Of a stretch of DNA of 64,000 nt, positions 1-10,792 are shown one piece after another. The DNA lies in contig JARUPZ010000012.1 in the NCBI GenBank assembly GCA_031213475.1, positions 9,692,727-9,756,726 on the forward strand. Reading direction: 5' to 3'. This DNA comes from Nereocystis luetkeana (taxonomy: Eukaryota; Sar; Phaeophyceae; Laminariales; Laminariaceae). Numbering within the stretch: the first letter of the stretch is position 1; every line of letters starts with the position of its first letter. The notes under the pieces are model-generated. The model was not told the origin of the DNA. It did no database searches and saw only the letters and a list, made by a program, of their open reading frames with translations. Position numbers and translations under genes: made by a program.

Positions 1-1395
1 AGCCCGCTGGTCGGACGGCATCAATCAGTGATACTCACAAACAAAAAACACTACCTTTCGGTACATACGGTACAAGGTTCCCCTTCCGACGCAAGGCGTG
101 ACGCAAGGCTTGAATACAGCAGCATTCAAATGTTACTTTATTGTTCATAGGAAGAAGCGTTGCCTAGAGCATGGGTGCCCGCGACGTGTACGCAACCAGC
201 TTGCATTTGGGGGCGATATTGTTTGGAGAGAGTCTTGCAGGCTGTGTAATGAGGCGTTTTCGAGGGTGCGTATTGGTTCTGGTTCGTCCGCGAAACGGTT
301 CGTAGGAGATGTGTTTCATACGCTGTTGCGGGGGTTGTGCGATGTGCGAAGAAACGATTCCCTGTCGAACGTGTCGTGTTTGCACATACAGCATAAGCGC
401 GAACGTGCGGTAAGTACGTTTCAACTTATTGAATAGTTGTGCCGCACAATTTTTACAGCAACAAACAAAAAAACCCCAGCTATGTTGTTCATTTGGTTTG
501 TGTGCGACATCGGCGGCGTATTTATTTTCGTTCGTCATTCGCTGGGTGATGTCGATCATCGAGCACAACGCACAACAACATCTTGGGTCTGGGAACACGC
601 AGAAGAGAGAGCACCACAGCATCAGCAATAGCAGCACCAGTAGACAGCAGCAGAACAGAGGCCGACGCGCTGCTGCTGCTCCTCCTGTTGCCTAGCAACG
701 TTACAGCACAAAACAAACTCCGAACAAAAAAACCTTGTACAGAAAAATGCATTCAAGATTGCCGGTGGTGTCGCTACAAAGTGACGCCAACGTCCCCACC
801 GCCTTAAAAGTACAGTTGGACTGCTGCTGCCCTCTGCTGGTGCTGCTGCCACTTTTGCGGGTACAGGTAGTCGGAGCACATAGTTTACTTTTTGGTCTTC
901 TTCATGAGCGTGCTCGATAGGGACATTCCCGGCATCTCACATATCTCACTTAGGAAACGCCTCCTTCTCTTGTTTGCGGTACCCCTTCCGGCCTTTCATT
1001 GCATCCTTCCTTTTATACGGTTTTTTCCCTATTTTTTCGAAAATCACACCAGCTCAGCTCAGCTCAGACTAATAGATCAAATCCAACATAGACAACATCC
1101 CACACTAACTTCACGATAATTTTTTTCAAGAGTCGAAAAAAATCAAAATATGGATCTTCAAAAATCGAGTCAGAATCCAAGAGTAGCCAACACTGAGCGA
1201 GAAAGCCGCTGCAGCACTATATTCAAAATATAAGACCGAAAAACAAAATCGAGAAACAAACTTGAGCATTTATGTTCGGAATTCGAATCTGAATCGAAAA
1301 GCACTCAAAACTGAGCGATATTTATACGTCGTCCCTACAACATTTCAAAGAGACAAGGTTTCATAAAAGTACCAGGTACCACGTACAGTAGTATA
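1..1395. other. No supportable gene; non-coding
   Basis: Short overlapping open frames on both strands show no recognisable domain. The only local pattern is a short run of AGCTC units near 1,051-1,068 and CAG/CTG-rich patches at 600-690 and 810-850. Nothing else here can be supported as a gene or mobile element. Confidence 0.5.
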
Positions 1396-1422
1396 CTATT
1401 ACGGGGGACCACAGTTAATAGG
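1396..1422. repeat. Solitary terminus of MITE family A
   Basis: The sequence matches one family-A terminal inverted repeat (CTATTACGGGGGACC followed by a TTAATAGG tail), but the rest of the element is missing. It is either a solo end left by deletion or a copy truncated on insertion. The full copy at 1,667-1,777 lies 245 bp downstream. Confidence 0.7.
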
Positions 1423-1592
1423 AAGTAGCCAGGCATCGCTTCTGCACCCTGCAGCTCTTCTTGACATTTGCAAGTCGCCCGTCGCACCAAATCATGGACG
1501 ACAGGCCCGCTTCACGTGTTTCCGTTCTTTCTCCAGCGCAGCCTTGTACCTGTTATTTCCTACGGGTATTCAAAACAAACTCTGTGCTGGTG

Positions 1593-1640
1593 CAGCCGCT
1601 GCCGCTGCCGCCGCTACCGCCGCCGCCGCCGCCGCCGCTG
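1593..1640 (+). repeat. (CCG)n microsatellite
   Basis: An imperfect run of CCG/GCC triplets ends just before a family-A MITE. It gives a spurious poly-proline or poly-arginine reading on the plus strand. No gene context supports it as coding. Confidence 0.8.
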
Positions 1641-1666
1641 CCACTACTGCCGGCTCTACGGGTACA

Positions 1667-1777
1667 CTATTACGGGGGACCATAGTAAACAGGACCAAAT
1701 CTTGTTGGTAAAAATAGGTAAATAAGTAGGTTTTTGTGTGTACAGTAGGTCCTATTAACTATGGTCCCCCGTAATAG
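1667..1777 (-). mobile_element. MITE family A, complete copy
   Basis: The element is 111 bp, with about 30-bp inverted ends that begin CTATTACGGGGGACCATAG and end in the reverse complement. The inner segment reads in the opposite direction to the 36,331 and 55,422 copies, so its orientation is set as minus. It is too short to code and must have been moved in trans by a DNA transposase. No clear target-site duplication is visible: flanks are GTACA on the left and TCGGA on the right. Confidence 0.85.
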
Positions 1778-2337
1778 TCGGAGCAAAGGTCCCATTTGAA
1801 ATAAACGTTGTAAGTAACTCACCGGAAATCGAGTGACGTACGTATACGTCAGCTGTGTGACGTTGGGTGCACCCCGAAAAAAAAATCCGACGAACGAAAA
1901 GCCCACCAGCAGTTGAAATTATGACGTGTATAGCCCGACCCAACATGAGAGGCCCACGGGCAGCAATACAGCAGTTTCAGTTTTGCAAGTCTCTTGACGT
2001 CTCTACAGCCCAAAGGGAACGAAATGCAGAAAATACTATTAATAAGACACTCGCAGGAAATGTTGAGTATACATACTCGGAGTATGGAGTGCATATAATC
2101 TGGGAGCGTCTGCTGTGTATATCTGGGTAATTTTTTTGGCGAATACGAGAAGAGCAGAATTTATCGATATTCTGAGTAGACTCGGGGAATGAAGCACACC
2201 GTGGGAGCATCAGTGTATACCCGGTAATTGTTTGCTGTATATGGTATCATACAAGAAGAGGAGCAGAATTTATCATGGTACAGCAATATTCACCTCTTTC
2301 ACTCAAGTTAGTTACTTCAAAAAGTTTTTCAGGCCTT
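1778..2337. other. Non-coding interval
   Basis: No domain-bearing open frame, RNA gene or named repeat is visible between the family-A MITE and the LINE tail. Confidence 0.5.
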
Positions 2338-2414
2338 CCAAGGGCTCCAGCACCTTTGTCTGTGTGACCACGGACTCCTACATTTGAGAGTTGATGGGAG
2401 AACGACAACAATGA
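2338..2414 (+). mobile_element. LINE/SINE 3' tail fragment (D copy 1)
   Basis: A short segment contains GGCTCCAGCACCTTTGTCTG, then ACCACGGACT, TTGAGAGTT and a degenerate (AAC)n-like end. The same block occurs at 3,671-3,755. It resembles the last 70 bp of the LINE-1 copy at 10,722-10,790, which also ends in (AAC)n. A heavily 5'-truncated non-LTR insertion, or a SINE sharing the LINE 3' end, explains it. The full partner is not in this window. Confidence 0.6.
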
Positions 2415-3546
2415 GGTCGTACGTATTCCTGCGTTCCTCTCGTTGCCTCGGAGAGGCGTGCCCTACCAGGCTTACAACAAGTGGGGCATGTCTTTCTGGC
2501 GGGTGTAAGGTGTAAGGCCGGACTCGCCCTCAAGGAGCGATAGCTTCTTGCTGCTGCGTGTGGCCGCGAGGCTTTTGCGTGACAGCAGTAGGGTTGGGTC
2601 GTACGTGGTGCGTCAGGCACGGAGACCTACGATCCGCGCGTCTTTTCAGGCGGCAGCGGCAGAGCAGCACTGCTCATTCGGGATGTCCGTGCGTGGAGGA
2701 AGGCGCCACCACGAACCAAACCAATGGCACAGTCTAACTGCGCCCGCAGGAGGCTCGATTCGACGAAGCAGGAGGGGAGACTGGGCGACAAACGAGAGGG
2801 GAAGAGACGGATGGAACTCACCCAGCGCGATAATTCTTGCTTTTCACATCAGAACTGCAAGTGGCCAGGGGCATTTTAGGTTTTCGGGACGTGGAGAAGG
2901 GGATCCGACTGGAAGGGAATAGCAACGAGAGCATCCGCGAAGGAGCGGGCCGAGTGGGCTGAGGCGATGAGACGATGACGGAGAACGGTAGCAGGACGGC
3001 ACACGGAGGCCCACGATTGGCGCGTATACCACCACGGGAGCAGCGATCATCGCTTCATTCAGGATTCGTTTTACGGGGTCAAAGGTCTTTGCAGTGCGGA
3101 CAGAGTAGTACACCTGGTACATTTCATGGGGAATGACCCCCGGCAGATATCAGGACAGTAGTGACCCGGTAGCATAGCTGTGCTGCACCTTGCCAGACAG
3201 TCTGGGAAGGCGTGGCGATCGCTGATATTTATATGGTGGTTTTCGGTTCGATTGCTCCTGTTTCACTGCATGTCTCTGCGAGTCGTCACTCTGACAGCAC
3301 CCCCGACTACCGTGCGTGTCGCGCGGTGAACGCAGCACTCCAGGCAGCAACCGCTGTAGTCGGTGGCCACGAGCTGGCTAGTTGTGGGAACGGGGAACTC
3401 TATGCCGCAGTAGAGAGGATACCTGCGGCCAATGTTACTGCTGTAGTTCAGTTACGAAGCACCTTGATGTGTGCGCTTTCTTCGTCTCGTATGTTTCAAG
3501 TGGGTAGCATCGTGCTTGCCAGCCGATGTTTTTTTTCTTCTTGTTA
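2415..3546. other. No supportable gene
   Basis: A GC-rich stretch has open frames on both strands: about 124 codons on plus at 2,548-2,922 and about 92 on minus at 2,844-3,122. None shows a recognisable motif. It could be a decayed coding region, but nothing distinguishes that from chance open frames in GC-rich DNA. Confidence 0.4.
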
Positions 3547-3640
3547 AAACCCTTTTAGAAGTGCAGTTCCGTTTTGGGGACAAACCAGTCAAATTACAAG
3601 TAATTTGTCTCCAGAACGGGACTACGGTTCTAAAAGGGTA
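3547..3640. mobile_element. MITE family B (piggyBac-type), copy 1
   Basis: A 94-bp inverted repeat starts ACCCTTTTAGAAG and ends CGGTTCTAAAAGGGT. The inner palindrome is built on GTTCCGTTTTGGGGACAAA and its complement. The left flank keeps TTAA-like sequence. See the family description at 6,739-6,835. Confidence 0.8.
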
Positions 3641-3670
3641 AATGTTTTTTTTTCGGATTCTCCTTCTGGT

Positions 3671-3755
3671 AGGGCTCCAGCACCTTTGTCTGTCTGACCA
3701 CGGACTTCTTGATTTGAGAGTTACATGTGAAAATAACAACAGCAACAACATTATA
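3671..3755 (+). mobile_element. LINE/SINE 3' tail fragment (D copy 2)
   Basis: This shares GGCTCCAGCACCTTTGTCTG, ACCACGGACT and TTGAGAGTTA with the copy at 2,338, and ends in AACAACAGCAACAAC. It sits 30 bp after a piggyBac-type MITE. The (AAC)n end is what short-tandem-repeat-tailed non-LTR elements leave. Confidence 0.65.
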
Positions 3756-3952
3756 CCTTGCCGTAACCCTGAGCTGTTGCCCTAATCCAACTTTCGAATT
3801 CCGCAAGTTTCAATTTTCCGTTTGTCATTTTCTGCAACAGGGAAGAAGGAGGAGAGACGGAGGGATCTGAAACGACTACAGCACAAGGTAAGGAGCAGCG
3901 ACGAGGCTTGCCCCTTTCAACCTCATGTTAATATATACAGGCGCTTCGCTCC

Positions 3953-3974
3953 GCGGGCGGCCTACGCCGCCCGC
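3953..3974. repeat. GC-rich perfect hairpin
   Basis: GCGGGCGGC and GCCGCCCGC form a perfect 9-bp stem around the loop CTAC. It sits between CGCTTCGCTCC and TACGCTCGCTC. Compact GC-rich palindromes of this style are common as short dispersed repeats in organellar DNA of some algae, but only one copy is seen here, so its origin is open. Confidence 0.7.
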
Positions 3975-5644
3975 TACGCTCGCTCAGGAACGAAAAAAGT
4001 ACATCAAATTATGCGAAGCGAACAGAGGTCCACGATTGAGTTTAGTGTTTTCAAGGATCGTAATTGCAAACCAGCGACTTGATAATGCCAAGAGTCCCGC
4101 CGCCATGCTTCAGGAAAAAACAGCTCCGACGTCAGCTTGGATGCCACATATACGCTTCGCGTCGCAGATGTCGTACGTACGTACATACACCCCAGGTAGG
4201 GTACTACTGTCTGTACTTATTTTCTTTTTTCGATATGCTCTATGTCTGTACTGTATGTACGAAGAAAGCGAAAGCACAGCACGGCACAGCAGCAAAAACA
4301 ATGAAAATAAAACCGAAAACTCGGAAAGGAAAAAAAAACCCCGTCCCCTCTCGTGTAATATTTTTCTGCCTGATTGGAACACCTTACACCCGGTCGAAAA
4401 GAAGAAAAGAAACAAATCGCACAGACGAGCTTCTCCCTCGGCCTCGTCCGCCGCCCGCCCCTCTCGCGACCACCTCGCTACCGATTCGGTCCGGGTAAAG
4501 CTTTTATCACTCTCTGCCACAATCAGCCCCGTCGCCCGCCCCGCGTGAAGCCCGGTGCTCACCGTGGCCGTCGTTCGCCATCTCGATAACGTTGGTGTTC
4601 AAACTGCACACCTCCCTCTTTCAACTTCAGCGTGGTCGCAAAAATAAACACCGCTTGAATATTATCTTGCCCTCCCGAATGACCTTTATAAACTCGTACA
4701 CACTCCATCAACAATCATAAATCGAAGCCAGACAAAGCCCGTTCATGCATCCCTCGTGTCTCGAGGCACACGCGACGCCTAGGCACGAAAGCGGCGACCG
4801 CGCTCTTTGCAACCCCCCGTCTACCCGCCAGCACCCGCTGGCACCCGCGACGGTGCCGGGTCCTCCCGCGATGCCGTGCTCGGAGAGCACGCACGCACAC
4901 GAAACGAAAGAAGAAAACAGGAAGAAATGGCCGAGAAAACAAAGAACTGCTGGAAAGGTCCGCAAGTAATGAAAGGAGGCGGTTTGGAAGTGGGAGCTCT
5001 GAGAGGCCAGGGATGCACCAACCGAGCACGCTCAGGGGTTGTGATCTAAGTATGTTGTTCTATATACCAGGTATATTTTTATTTTTATTTTTAATTGATA
5101 TCCTATGATAGCGTATTATCCATCACGTGCGTGCGCGCGAATTAGGCTTTGTATTACTTCATACCGACGGAGGAAGTGCACACGCACACAACTATCTACT
5201 ACGTGAAACCCGAATCGAACCTTCTGTAAAGGGGAGAGGGTGGAGGACTTTACATTATTGCTCATTGCGGGGGTTACACCGCCAGCAGCTGTATCATAGT
5301 TCCGTCAGCAACGACCCAAAATGTTTGGTCTAGACGTGACCGGCGATTCCCTCTGTCTTCTCTCAACGAACTTACGAAATTGCCGGCACGAAATTCGAAA
5401 AAGAAACATCACTTTAGGATTGATGTTTGATTTTGATTTTGGATAACGTCGACCAAGGAATTTTTCCGCCAGTCAAATTTCCCAACCTTGAAAAAATTGG
5501 CCAATCAGAAAACTGCGGGCACGAAATCCCTTTCTCTCTGCAGCTTGCGGCTATAATTAGCTCCTGAACGACAAACGCCTCCCCTTTTCAAATTTCGCAA
5601 GCTGCTGCTGTGATGCAACAGCAAGCCGCACGCATGCACCAATT
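3975..5644. other. No supportable gene
   Basis: Open frames of up to about 207 codons occur (plus strand, 3,925-4,548), but they overlap others in opposite frames and show no domain, signal peptide or conserved motif. A TACCWGGTA dyad is at 5,065. An AT-rich tract lies at 5,065-5,105. Confidence 0.45.
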
Positions 5645-6043
5645 CTTTTCTCCAGCTCGTTCTTTTTCAAGTGTTGGCCACCTGGCCTGCGGGGGGGGGG
5701 CACGACAGATTGTTTCTCTTAGATTTTGCTTTCATTTTTCTTCTTTTTCTCTTTCGATTTGTCTACCTTGTTTTTGTTTTCTCTTTGATTGTTTCTTTTC
5801 GTTTCACTATTTCATAGATTGCGTATGTCGTGCCTGTCGTATCTAGTATGACGACATGGCTTTGCATTGCCCACTGCAGTGCACACTGCACACGTGGCAA
5901 CGTAGTATCTCTGTGGCGTAGCTTTGTGACCACAGAACTTGTATCTCTTCTAGGATTGAAGAATCGGCACGGACACTGGTTGTGCTGGATGTCGATGGGT
6001 AGAAAGAACGGTTTAATGTGAAGAACACACACACACACACCAA
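5645..6043 (+). mobile_element. LINE-2 3' UTR, 5'-truncated copy
   Basis: About 400 bp are nearly identical to the reverse complement of 13,400-13,800, the 3' end of the longer LINE-2 copy. The segment is T-rich and ends with TTTAATGTGAAGAAC followed by an (AC)n tail at 6,024-6,041. It lacks the ORF end, as expected for a 5'-truncated non-LTR insertion. An open frame of 66 codons on the opposite strand is conserved between the copies, but it is antisense to the element and not taken as a gene. Confidence 0.75.
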
Positions 6044-6074
6044 GGGATTGGAAAAGTTTGAAAGCTTCTTCGAT

Positions 6075-6169
6075 TAGCCCCTTTAGAACCGCAATCCCGT
6101 TTGGGGACAAAACTACTTGAAAGTTGACTGGTTTGTCCCCAGAACGGGACTGCGGTTCTAATAGGGTTA
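6075..6169. mobile_element. MITE family B (piggyBac-type), copy 2
   Basis: A 95-bp inverted repeat runs from TAGCCCCTTTAGAACCG to GCGGTTCTAATAGGGTTA. The arms contain the shared core GGGGACAAA, or TTTGTCCCC on the other arm. TTAG on the left and TTAC on the right fit a decayed TTAA target site. It lies between two LINE tails. Confidence 0.8.
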
Positions 6170-6187
6170 CGGGAGGTGGGGCATGTA

Positions 6188-6551
6188 TGTTGTTTTGTTG
6201 TTGTTGTTCTCACATTAACTGACAATTCAATGCAGTCCGTGGTCGCAGGACAGGCTCCAATAACTCTGGAGTGGAAGAAATACCTCAAGCAAAAACAGAG
6301 GCAAAAAAAAAAACAAAAAACAGGCATACGCACTCCACCACTGCGGACACCAGGGAAGCAAAAAGGAGACTATTAATAGAAGACGAAAACCTAAAAAAAG
6401 AAGATGAAGCTAAGCAAAACAAAAACAAAAACAAAACTAAAACAGACGCAGATAGCAAAACGCGAAAAAAAGGCAAGGCAAAACGGACCATACTAACAAA
6501 GACACAAAGAGGTACAAACGGGAATGAAAGAAAACTGAAAACAAAGAAGTA
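6188..6551 (-). mobile_element. LINE-1 3' UTR, 5'-truncated copy
   Basis: This is an inverted copy of 10,432-10,792. On the minus strand it ends in a (GTT on plus, AAC on minus)n tail at 6,189-6,209 after TTAATGTGAGAAC. It carries only the T-rich 3' UTR. The lysine-rich open frame seen on the plus strand in this copy, and on the minus strand of the 10.4-kb copy, is the reverse complement of that UTR and is not supported as protein coding. Confidence 0.75.
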
Positions 6552-6738
6552 TCACCATGCCACAGAATGCCATGCGTGTTGTGTCAGGCTTTGAACCAAA
6601 AACGAACGTCCGCACGCTTGCTTTTCACTGAAGTGCCGTAAACAACCTCACCCAAAACTCTGTACGTTCTCCAACACGTCCTGTGTATGACTAAACAAAG
6701 ATACGACAACGAACGTACCATATTATACCATCAGTTAT

Positions 6739-6835
6739 TAACCCTTTAAGGACTGGAGTCCCCTTTTTGGGAACAATTCACTGAATTTTCAAGTAGTTTG
6801 CCCCCCAAAACGGGACTGCGGTTCTAAAAGGGTTA
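6739..6835. mobile_element. MITE family B (piggyBac-type), best copy
   Basis: The element is flanked by TTAA on both sides (TTAA-CCCTTT at the left, AAAGGG-TTAA at the right). That is the hallmark of piggyBac superfamily insertion: a TTAA target duplication, with ends starting CCC. The 90-bp body is almost one long palindrome built on CGCAGTCCCGTTTTGGGGAC and its complement. It cannot code and would rely on a piggyBac transposase elsewhere. Six copies are seen in the window. Confidence 0.8.
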
Positions 6836-7268
6836 AAAGCAATAATTACATGCCTCCACCTGCCTCGAGAGTGGAATTCGGTCCTCGAACGCCCCATTAT
6901 AATTTGGTTTTCTCTAAACTATGATGGTATCCAAATAGGAGTGTATATTTATGAAACAGTAGAAATACTGGGCAACGCATGCAATATACACCGGAAAAAT
7001 CCCTACTGGTGCCAAGCCGCAACCTCGGAAAACTGTTTATTATAGATCATTTTCCAAATATAGACAAAACACACACACTCCTTGAATTCTGCAGCTTCAG
7101 ATGTTGGCTTCCTCACAAACGAAATGCATACCCTGCATGATTTTATGAGCCAATCTGCCAAACAAAAATTCAAATTCGTAGTACGCGCGATTGAAGTACC
7201 ACACACAGCTTGCGGAATGATGAGTCTCGAAGAAATACTCGATCTCACAGCTGTTATTTTTTATTCTA
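6836..7268. other. Non-coding interval
   Basis: Open frames are short (up to 81 codons) and without recognisable motifs. No repeat family is identified. Confidence 0.5.
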
Positions 7269-7407
7269 CTAATACGGGGGACCATAGTTAATAGGACCTA
7301 CCAGGTATGGTATTCATAAAACCTACCTGGTACCAGGTACCAGGGTATATACTTGACCATTTTACCTAACAATATTTGGTCCTAATAACTATGGTCCCCC
7401 GTAATAG
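7269..7407 (+). mobile_element. MITE family A with internal insertion
   Basis: Both family-A ends are present (CTAATACGGGGGACCATAG at the left, ACTATGGTCCCCCGTAATAG at the right). At 139 bp the copy is 28 bp longer than the standard 111 bp. The extra sequence includes three TACCWGGTA sites in tandem (7,299, 7,324, 7,331), so the expansion is made largely of that dyad. Confidence 0.8.
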
Positions 7408-7854
7408 ATAAAATATAGCAGGGTATACCCGTGGTATATACATATATATTCAGAAGGCCGTTCACGTACAAAATCCCAGCGAAGGGACCTCGCACAAAAA
7501 GCTGGACGGCCCTCGTTGGCAGGGTTGTGAACCGGAAACCGATACCAGTCTTTTATTTCGGCCGTTTTTTTTTTGGGGGGGTACTCCCGACCGAGAGCCG
7601 ACATGTCTTGGTTTGGTTTATTTGCTGCAAACCTACCGAAGCCTACCGATACTTTGTTTCTTCATGGAAAAACCGTTCGTTTTCGTTTACGGTTAGCTTT
7701 CATTTTGGGGAAAAAAATCCGACCGACATGGACCGACTTTCCGATCCCCCCCTACGAAAAAAAGGGACGGAGTCATTTTTCGCTCTCGGTTCAAAACCCT
7801 GCTCGTCGGTATGCTTTTTCTTCTCGTTTGCTTTCCTTTTCTTATTCATCACAC
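7408..7854. other. Non-coding interval
   Basis: A long plus-strand open frame (7,431-8,039) runs through this interval into the downstream SINE, so it is not taken as a gene. No other feature is seen. Confidence 0.5.
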
Positions 7855-8135
7855 TGGCCTCTATTTTCTCTTTCCCTTCTCTGCATGTATTATTAATAAT
7901 AGACGTACCTCAGATCCAGGGTCACATGGCAGCCCCCGTCCCCCCTCCCTCCCTCCCTCCCTCCCCCCCCACGATGTTTCGTGCCTTTTTCATCGCTAAA
8001 ATACTTCGGCCCCTTCTTTCCTTGTCGATTCGCGTCTAATTTCGCCTACCCACGCTATATCCGCGCGCTCTCAGCACTTGCTTCCTTTTTTCATTTCTCC
8101 AAATAAATAAACTCAACACGAGAGGGATTTGAAGT
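7855..8135 (-). mobile_element. SINE family S1, diverged copy
   Basis: On the minus strand this matches the body of the full S1 copy at 38,204-38,545. Shared blocks include GGGTCACATGGCAG, TCGTGCCTTTTTCATCGC, GTCGATTCGCGTC and CCTACCCACGCT. A degenerate B-box-like GACTTCAAATCCC lies at the head side near 8,131. A CCCT expansion fills 7,935-7,970. Its polymerase III head is partly eroded. Confidence 0.65.
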
Positions 8136-9612
8136 CACGAAATCAACGCCAATCATGGGAGAATAATGGCAGCATTCGAGAGTATAAAGCACGACAGCAC
8201 CAGGGGCGGTGATTGGTCAAGGCCAAGGCCGCGCCCGGTTCTTTTTGGAAGCACGCACGCCACCGAAACACGCTGCGGAGCCACGCGACAACCCCTTCCG
8301 ACCTCAAGCCTCCCCAAACGGTTGGGGTTAGGGCCCGTCTTTACAAGAAGCTTTCTGAATGAAAATCGAATTGGAAAAAAAATGAATTTGATTGGATTTG
8401 ATTAGAATGTCGTGAAAAAAGATGATTAGCGTATAAACAAAAATCGAAATGAAGCTCAAGGGTCAACGAACACCCGAGGGCAACCAACGAGGCGAGCGAC
8501 GGCCCGCGCCCTCCCCGGGGCGCCGCGGTCATCGGGCGATTGTTTCTGCCGGCACCGACGAAGAGGCTATCGCTCTTGGGGCGTCTCGGGTGGCTGGCGC
8601 AAGCCCCGAAGCCCCACGCAGGCAGCAGCGACGGGGATACAGCGATCGAATTTCTGAGCGAAGTCGTGACGAGGTCGGTCGGTGCTTGTCGTTTGGTTTG
8701 CGAGGCAGAGAGGGATGAAAAACTGGGTTTACGACGGCCTTTCAATTTTTTGAGGCGCCGTGGATGGTCTACTGTGTGCTACAGTAGGGGCCGTCGGGCC
8801 TCGCGCTGCGGCTGCTCCGGTGGCCCTGTCTCTCGGAAATGGTGGATCTCACTTGTGAAGCAGTCGACGACACGGCTCAATCAAGTTTGCGTGGCTTGCT
8901 TCGGTTTCAGGAACACGCCACGTCGAGGTGGACGAACTCCCCAAATTGAGTAACACGAAGAGCAAAACCAGTCCCACAATTCTTGTCGAGTTCGTTTTTT
9001 TTTTTCATTTTATGCGAATCAAATCTCAACACGCCTGCTTGGTTGAGTCCGTTTTCGACCAATCAAACGCAGATAAATCGAACGAAAAATATATTGGCGG
9101 AGTACGTTTCATGAAAAAGTTTATCGTTGAGATGGGTCCTAAAAGCCTGCATCGAATCGAAAGTTCGAAACTATGGCCAGAGAGAGCGAGTAGACCCTAC
9201 GTACTACGCACGTGCACAGCTTGGGATCGTTTCGGGCGGAAACGGAACTTCCTATATTCGTAGTACAATGTCATGATGTCACGAAGTCGTGACACTTGGT
9301 GGCTGTGCCTGCATCTACTGCTAGCTGGTTGCTGTATACACAGTACAGGTATCATCACATAGACCGAGTGCCGTTCACTCTCGTCCATCAAGCATCAATC
9401 ATCAAGGGAGTAGAATACCCTTGCTTGGTATATACCTGGTACCTGGTATACAATACCGGGAGTAAAATAACGCAGTATGTATGATAATCGTCCCTGGTGC
9501 CAAGTGTACAGCAGCCATACATCGGAGTGTCGAACATAACGTAAGATATTACCTGGGTACCAGGTTCAGCTGTCTGACAAAAGCGGCCAATATGCTGTTA
9601 ATACCTGTAATA
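8136..9612. other. No supportable gene
   Basis: The GC-rich part at 8,450-8,960 has open frames on both strands (up to 137 codons) without motifs. 9,250-9,610 is AT-rich with three occurrences of TACCWGGTA or a near match (9,433, 9,440 and near 9,553). No named repeat is found. Confidence 0.45.
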
Positions 9613-9738
9613 TTATTACGGGGGACCATAGTTAATACCTGGGGTAGGACCAACGGTACACACAAAAACCTACCGGTGTATATTTACCTATATTCACGAA
9701 CAATATTTGGTCCTGTTTACTATGGTCCCCCGTAATAG
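9613..9738 (+). mobile_element. MITE family A
   Basis: The ends are TTATTACGGGGGACCATAG and its near-perfect complement, with the typical ACAATATTTGGTCC inner edge on the right. The length is 126 bp. A second, rearranged family-A unit abuts it directly at 9,739. Confidence 0.8.
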
Positions 9739-9915
9739 TATTATCGGGGACCAAAGTAAATACCAGGGTAGGGCCTACGTTACACGAAAAAAGAATGGGG
9801 GGGGGCATAGTAAATACCAGGGTAGGGCCTACGTTACACAAAAAAAGGATATGTTTCCCTCGTTTTCCTAATATTTGAACAATATTTGGTCCTATTTTGT
9901 GGCTCCCCGCAATAG
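9739..9915 (+). mobile_element. MITE family A, rearranged with 54-bp internal duplication
   Basis: A degenerate family-A start (TATCGGGGACC) and end (GGTCC...GCTCCCCGCAATAG) enclose two exact copies of a 31-bp block at 9,755-9,785 and 9,809-9,839, offset by 54 bp. It directly joins the preceding family-A copy and abuts the truncated LINE-1 ORF downstream. Confidence 0.65.
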
Positions 9916-9935
9916 TATACCTGGTACCTGTTGGG

Positions 9936-10274
9936 GGTAAGGGTTACTCCGGAGGACAGGAGTGGGACTGGATGAGGTACCTTGAGGAGGACCTCAAGGA
10001 GTTCGGCATCAAGCTCGAAGGGTGGCGCGAGACAGCACAGAAAGCCGGCAGATGGTTCCAACGGGTCGAGGAAGGGGCGGAGGCCTTCATGCGGAAATGG
10101 CATACAGATGAGAAGGAGGCATCGGCAGAACGGCATAGAATAGCTGCGACCACGACCACAGCCGTTGACGCCAACGCGAGTGTGCAGAATGGCAGGGAAG
10201 AGGGGGGGGGCGAAAGGGGGACGAGGGGGGATGGCGGGGGGGGGGGAGGGGAGGCGGTCTGCCCAACAGACTGA
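9936..10274 (+). pseudogene. LINE-1 reverse-transcriptase C-terminus (5'-truncated)
   Basis: The last ~110 codons of a non-LTR retrotransposon ORF are present. The frame contains DWMRYLEEDLKEFGIKLEGW followed by RETAQKAGRWFQRVEEGAEA and FMRKWH. The pattern 'DL..FGI...W...A..AG.W....E.AE.FM..WH' is shared with the second LINE at 14,305-14,646. It resembles the 'EDL..lgi..W..lAqdR..W' tails that follow the thumb of many LINE reverse transcriptases. Endonuclease and RT domains are absent because the copy is truncated at about 9,930. The product ends in glycine-rich low complexity. The ORF is followed by a 3' UTR with (AAC)n tail, which fixes the orientation. Confidence 0.6.
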
Positions 10275-10792
10275 AGCCTGGTTATGGCCATCATCGTCAT
10301 GATGCACTCCTTTCTTTGGGACCCAAGTAACTAGCATGGTGCCTTCTGGGCAATTTTGCGTGTCTGTATGCTCCAGTGCCTGCCTTTGGTATTTTCTTTC
10401 CCCCCCGCCCGTGATTATCGCTTTTTTGTCCCTTCTTTGTTTTCATTTTTCTTTCATTCCCGTTTGTACCTCTTTGTGTCTTTGTTAGTATGGTCCGTTT
10501 TGCCTTGCCTTTTTTTCGCGTTTTGCTATCTGCGTCTGTTTTAGTTTTGTTTTTGTTTTTGTTTTGCTTAGCTTCATCTTCTTTTTTTAGGTTTTTGTCT
10601 GCTATTAATAGTCTCCTTTTTGCTTCCCTGGTGTCCGCAGTGGTGGAGTGCGTATGCCTGTTTTTTGTTTTTTTTGCCTCTGTTTTTACTTGAGGTATTT
10701 CTTCCACTCCAGAGTTATTGGAGCCTGTCCTGCGACCACGGACTGCATTGAATTGTGAGTTAATGTGAGAACTACAACAACAACAACAATAC
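10275..10792 (+). mobile_element. LINE-1 3' UTR with (AAC)n tail
   Basis: This is a T-rich untranslated tail after the LINE-1 ORF stop. It ends with CTCCAGAGTTATTGGAG (possible stem-loop), ACCACGGACTG, GAGTTAATGTGAGAAC and then (AAC)n at 10,775-10,790. A 364-bp inverted copy is at 6,188-6,551. Short D copies at 2,338 and 3,671 share its end. Target-primed reverse transcription starting from a repeat tail explains the shared 3' ends. Confidence 0.7.

Noticed and set aside
6271..6594. Lysine-rich open frame conserved between 6.3 kb (plus) and 10.4-11.1 kb (minus)
   Set aside because: It is the reverse complement of the T-rich 3' UTR of LINE-1. Conservation comes from the shared element and the frame lacks stops because of A-rich codons.
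7431..8039. 202-codon plus-strand frame
   Set aside because: Its 3' half is the antisense of SINE S1 and it has no domain.
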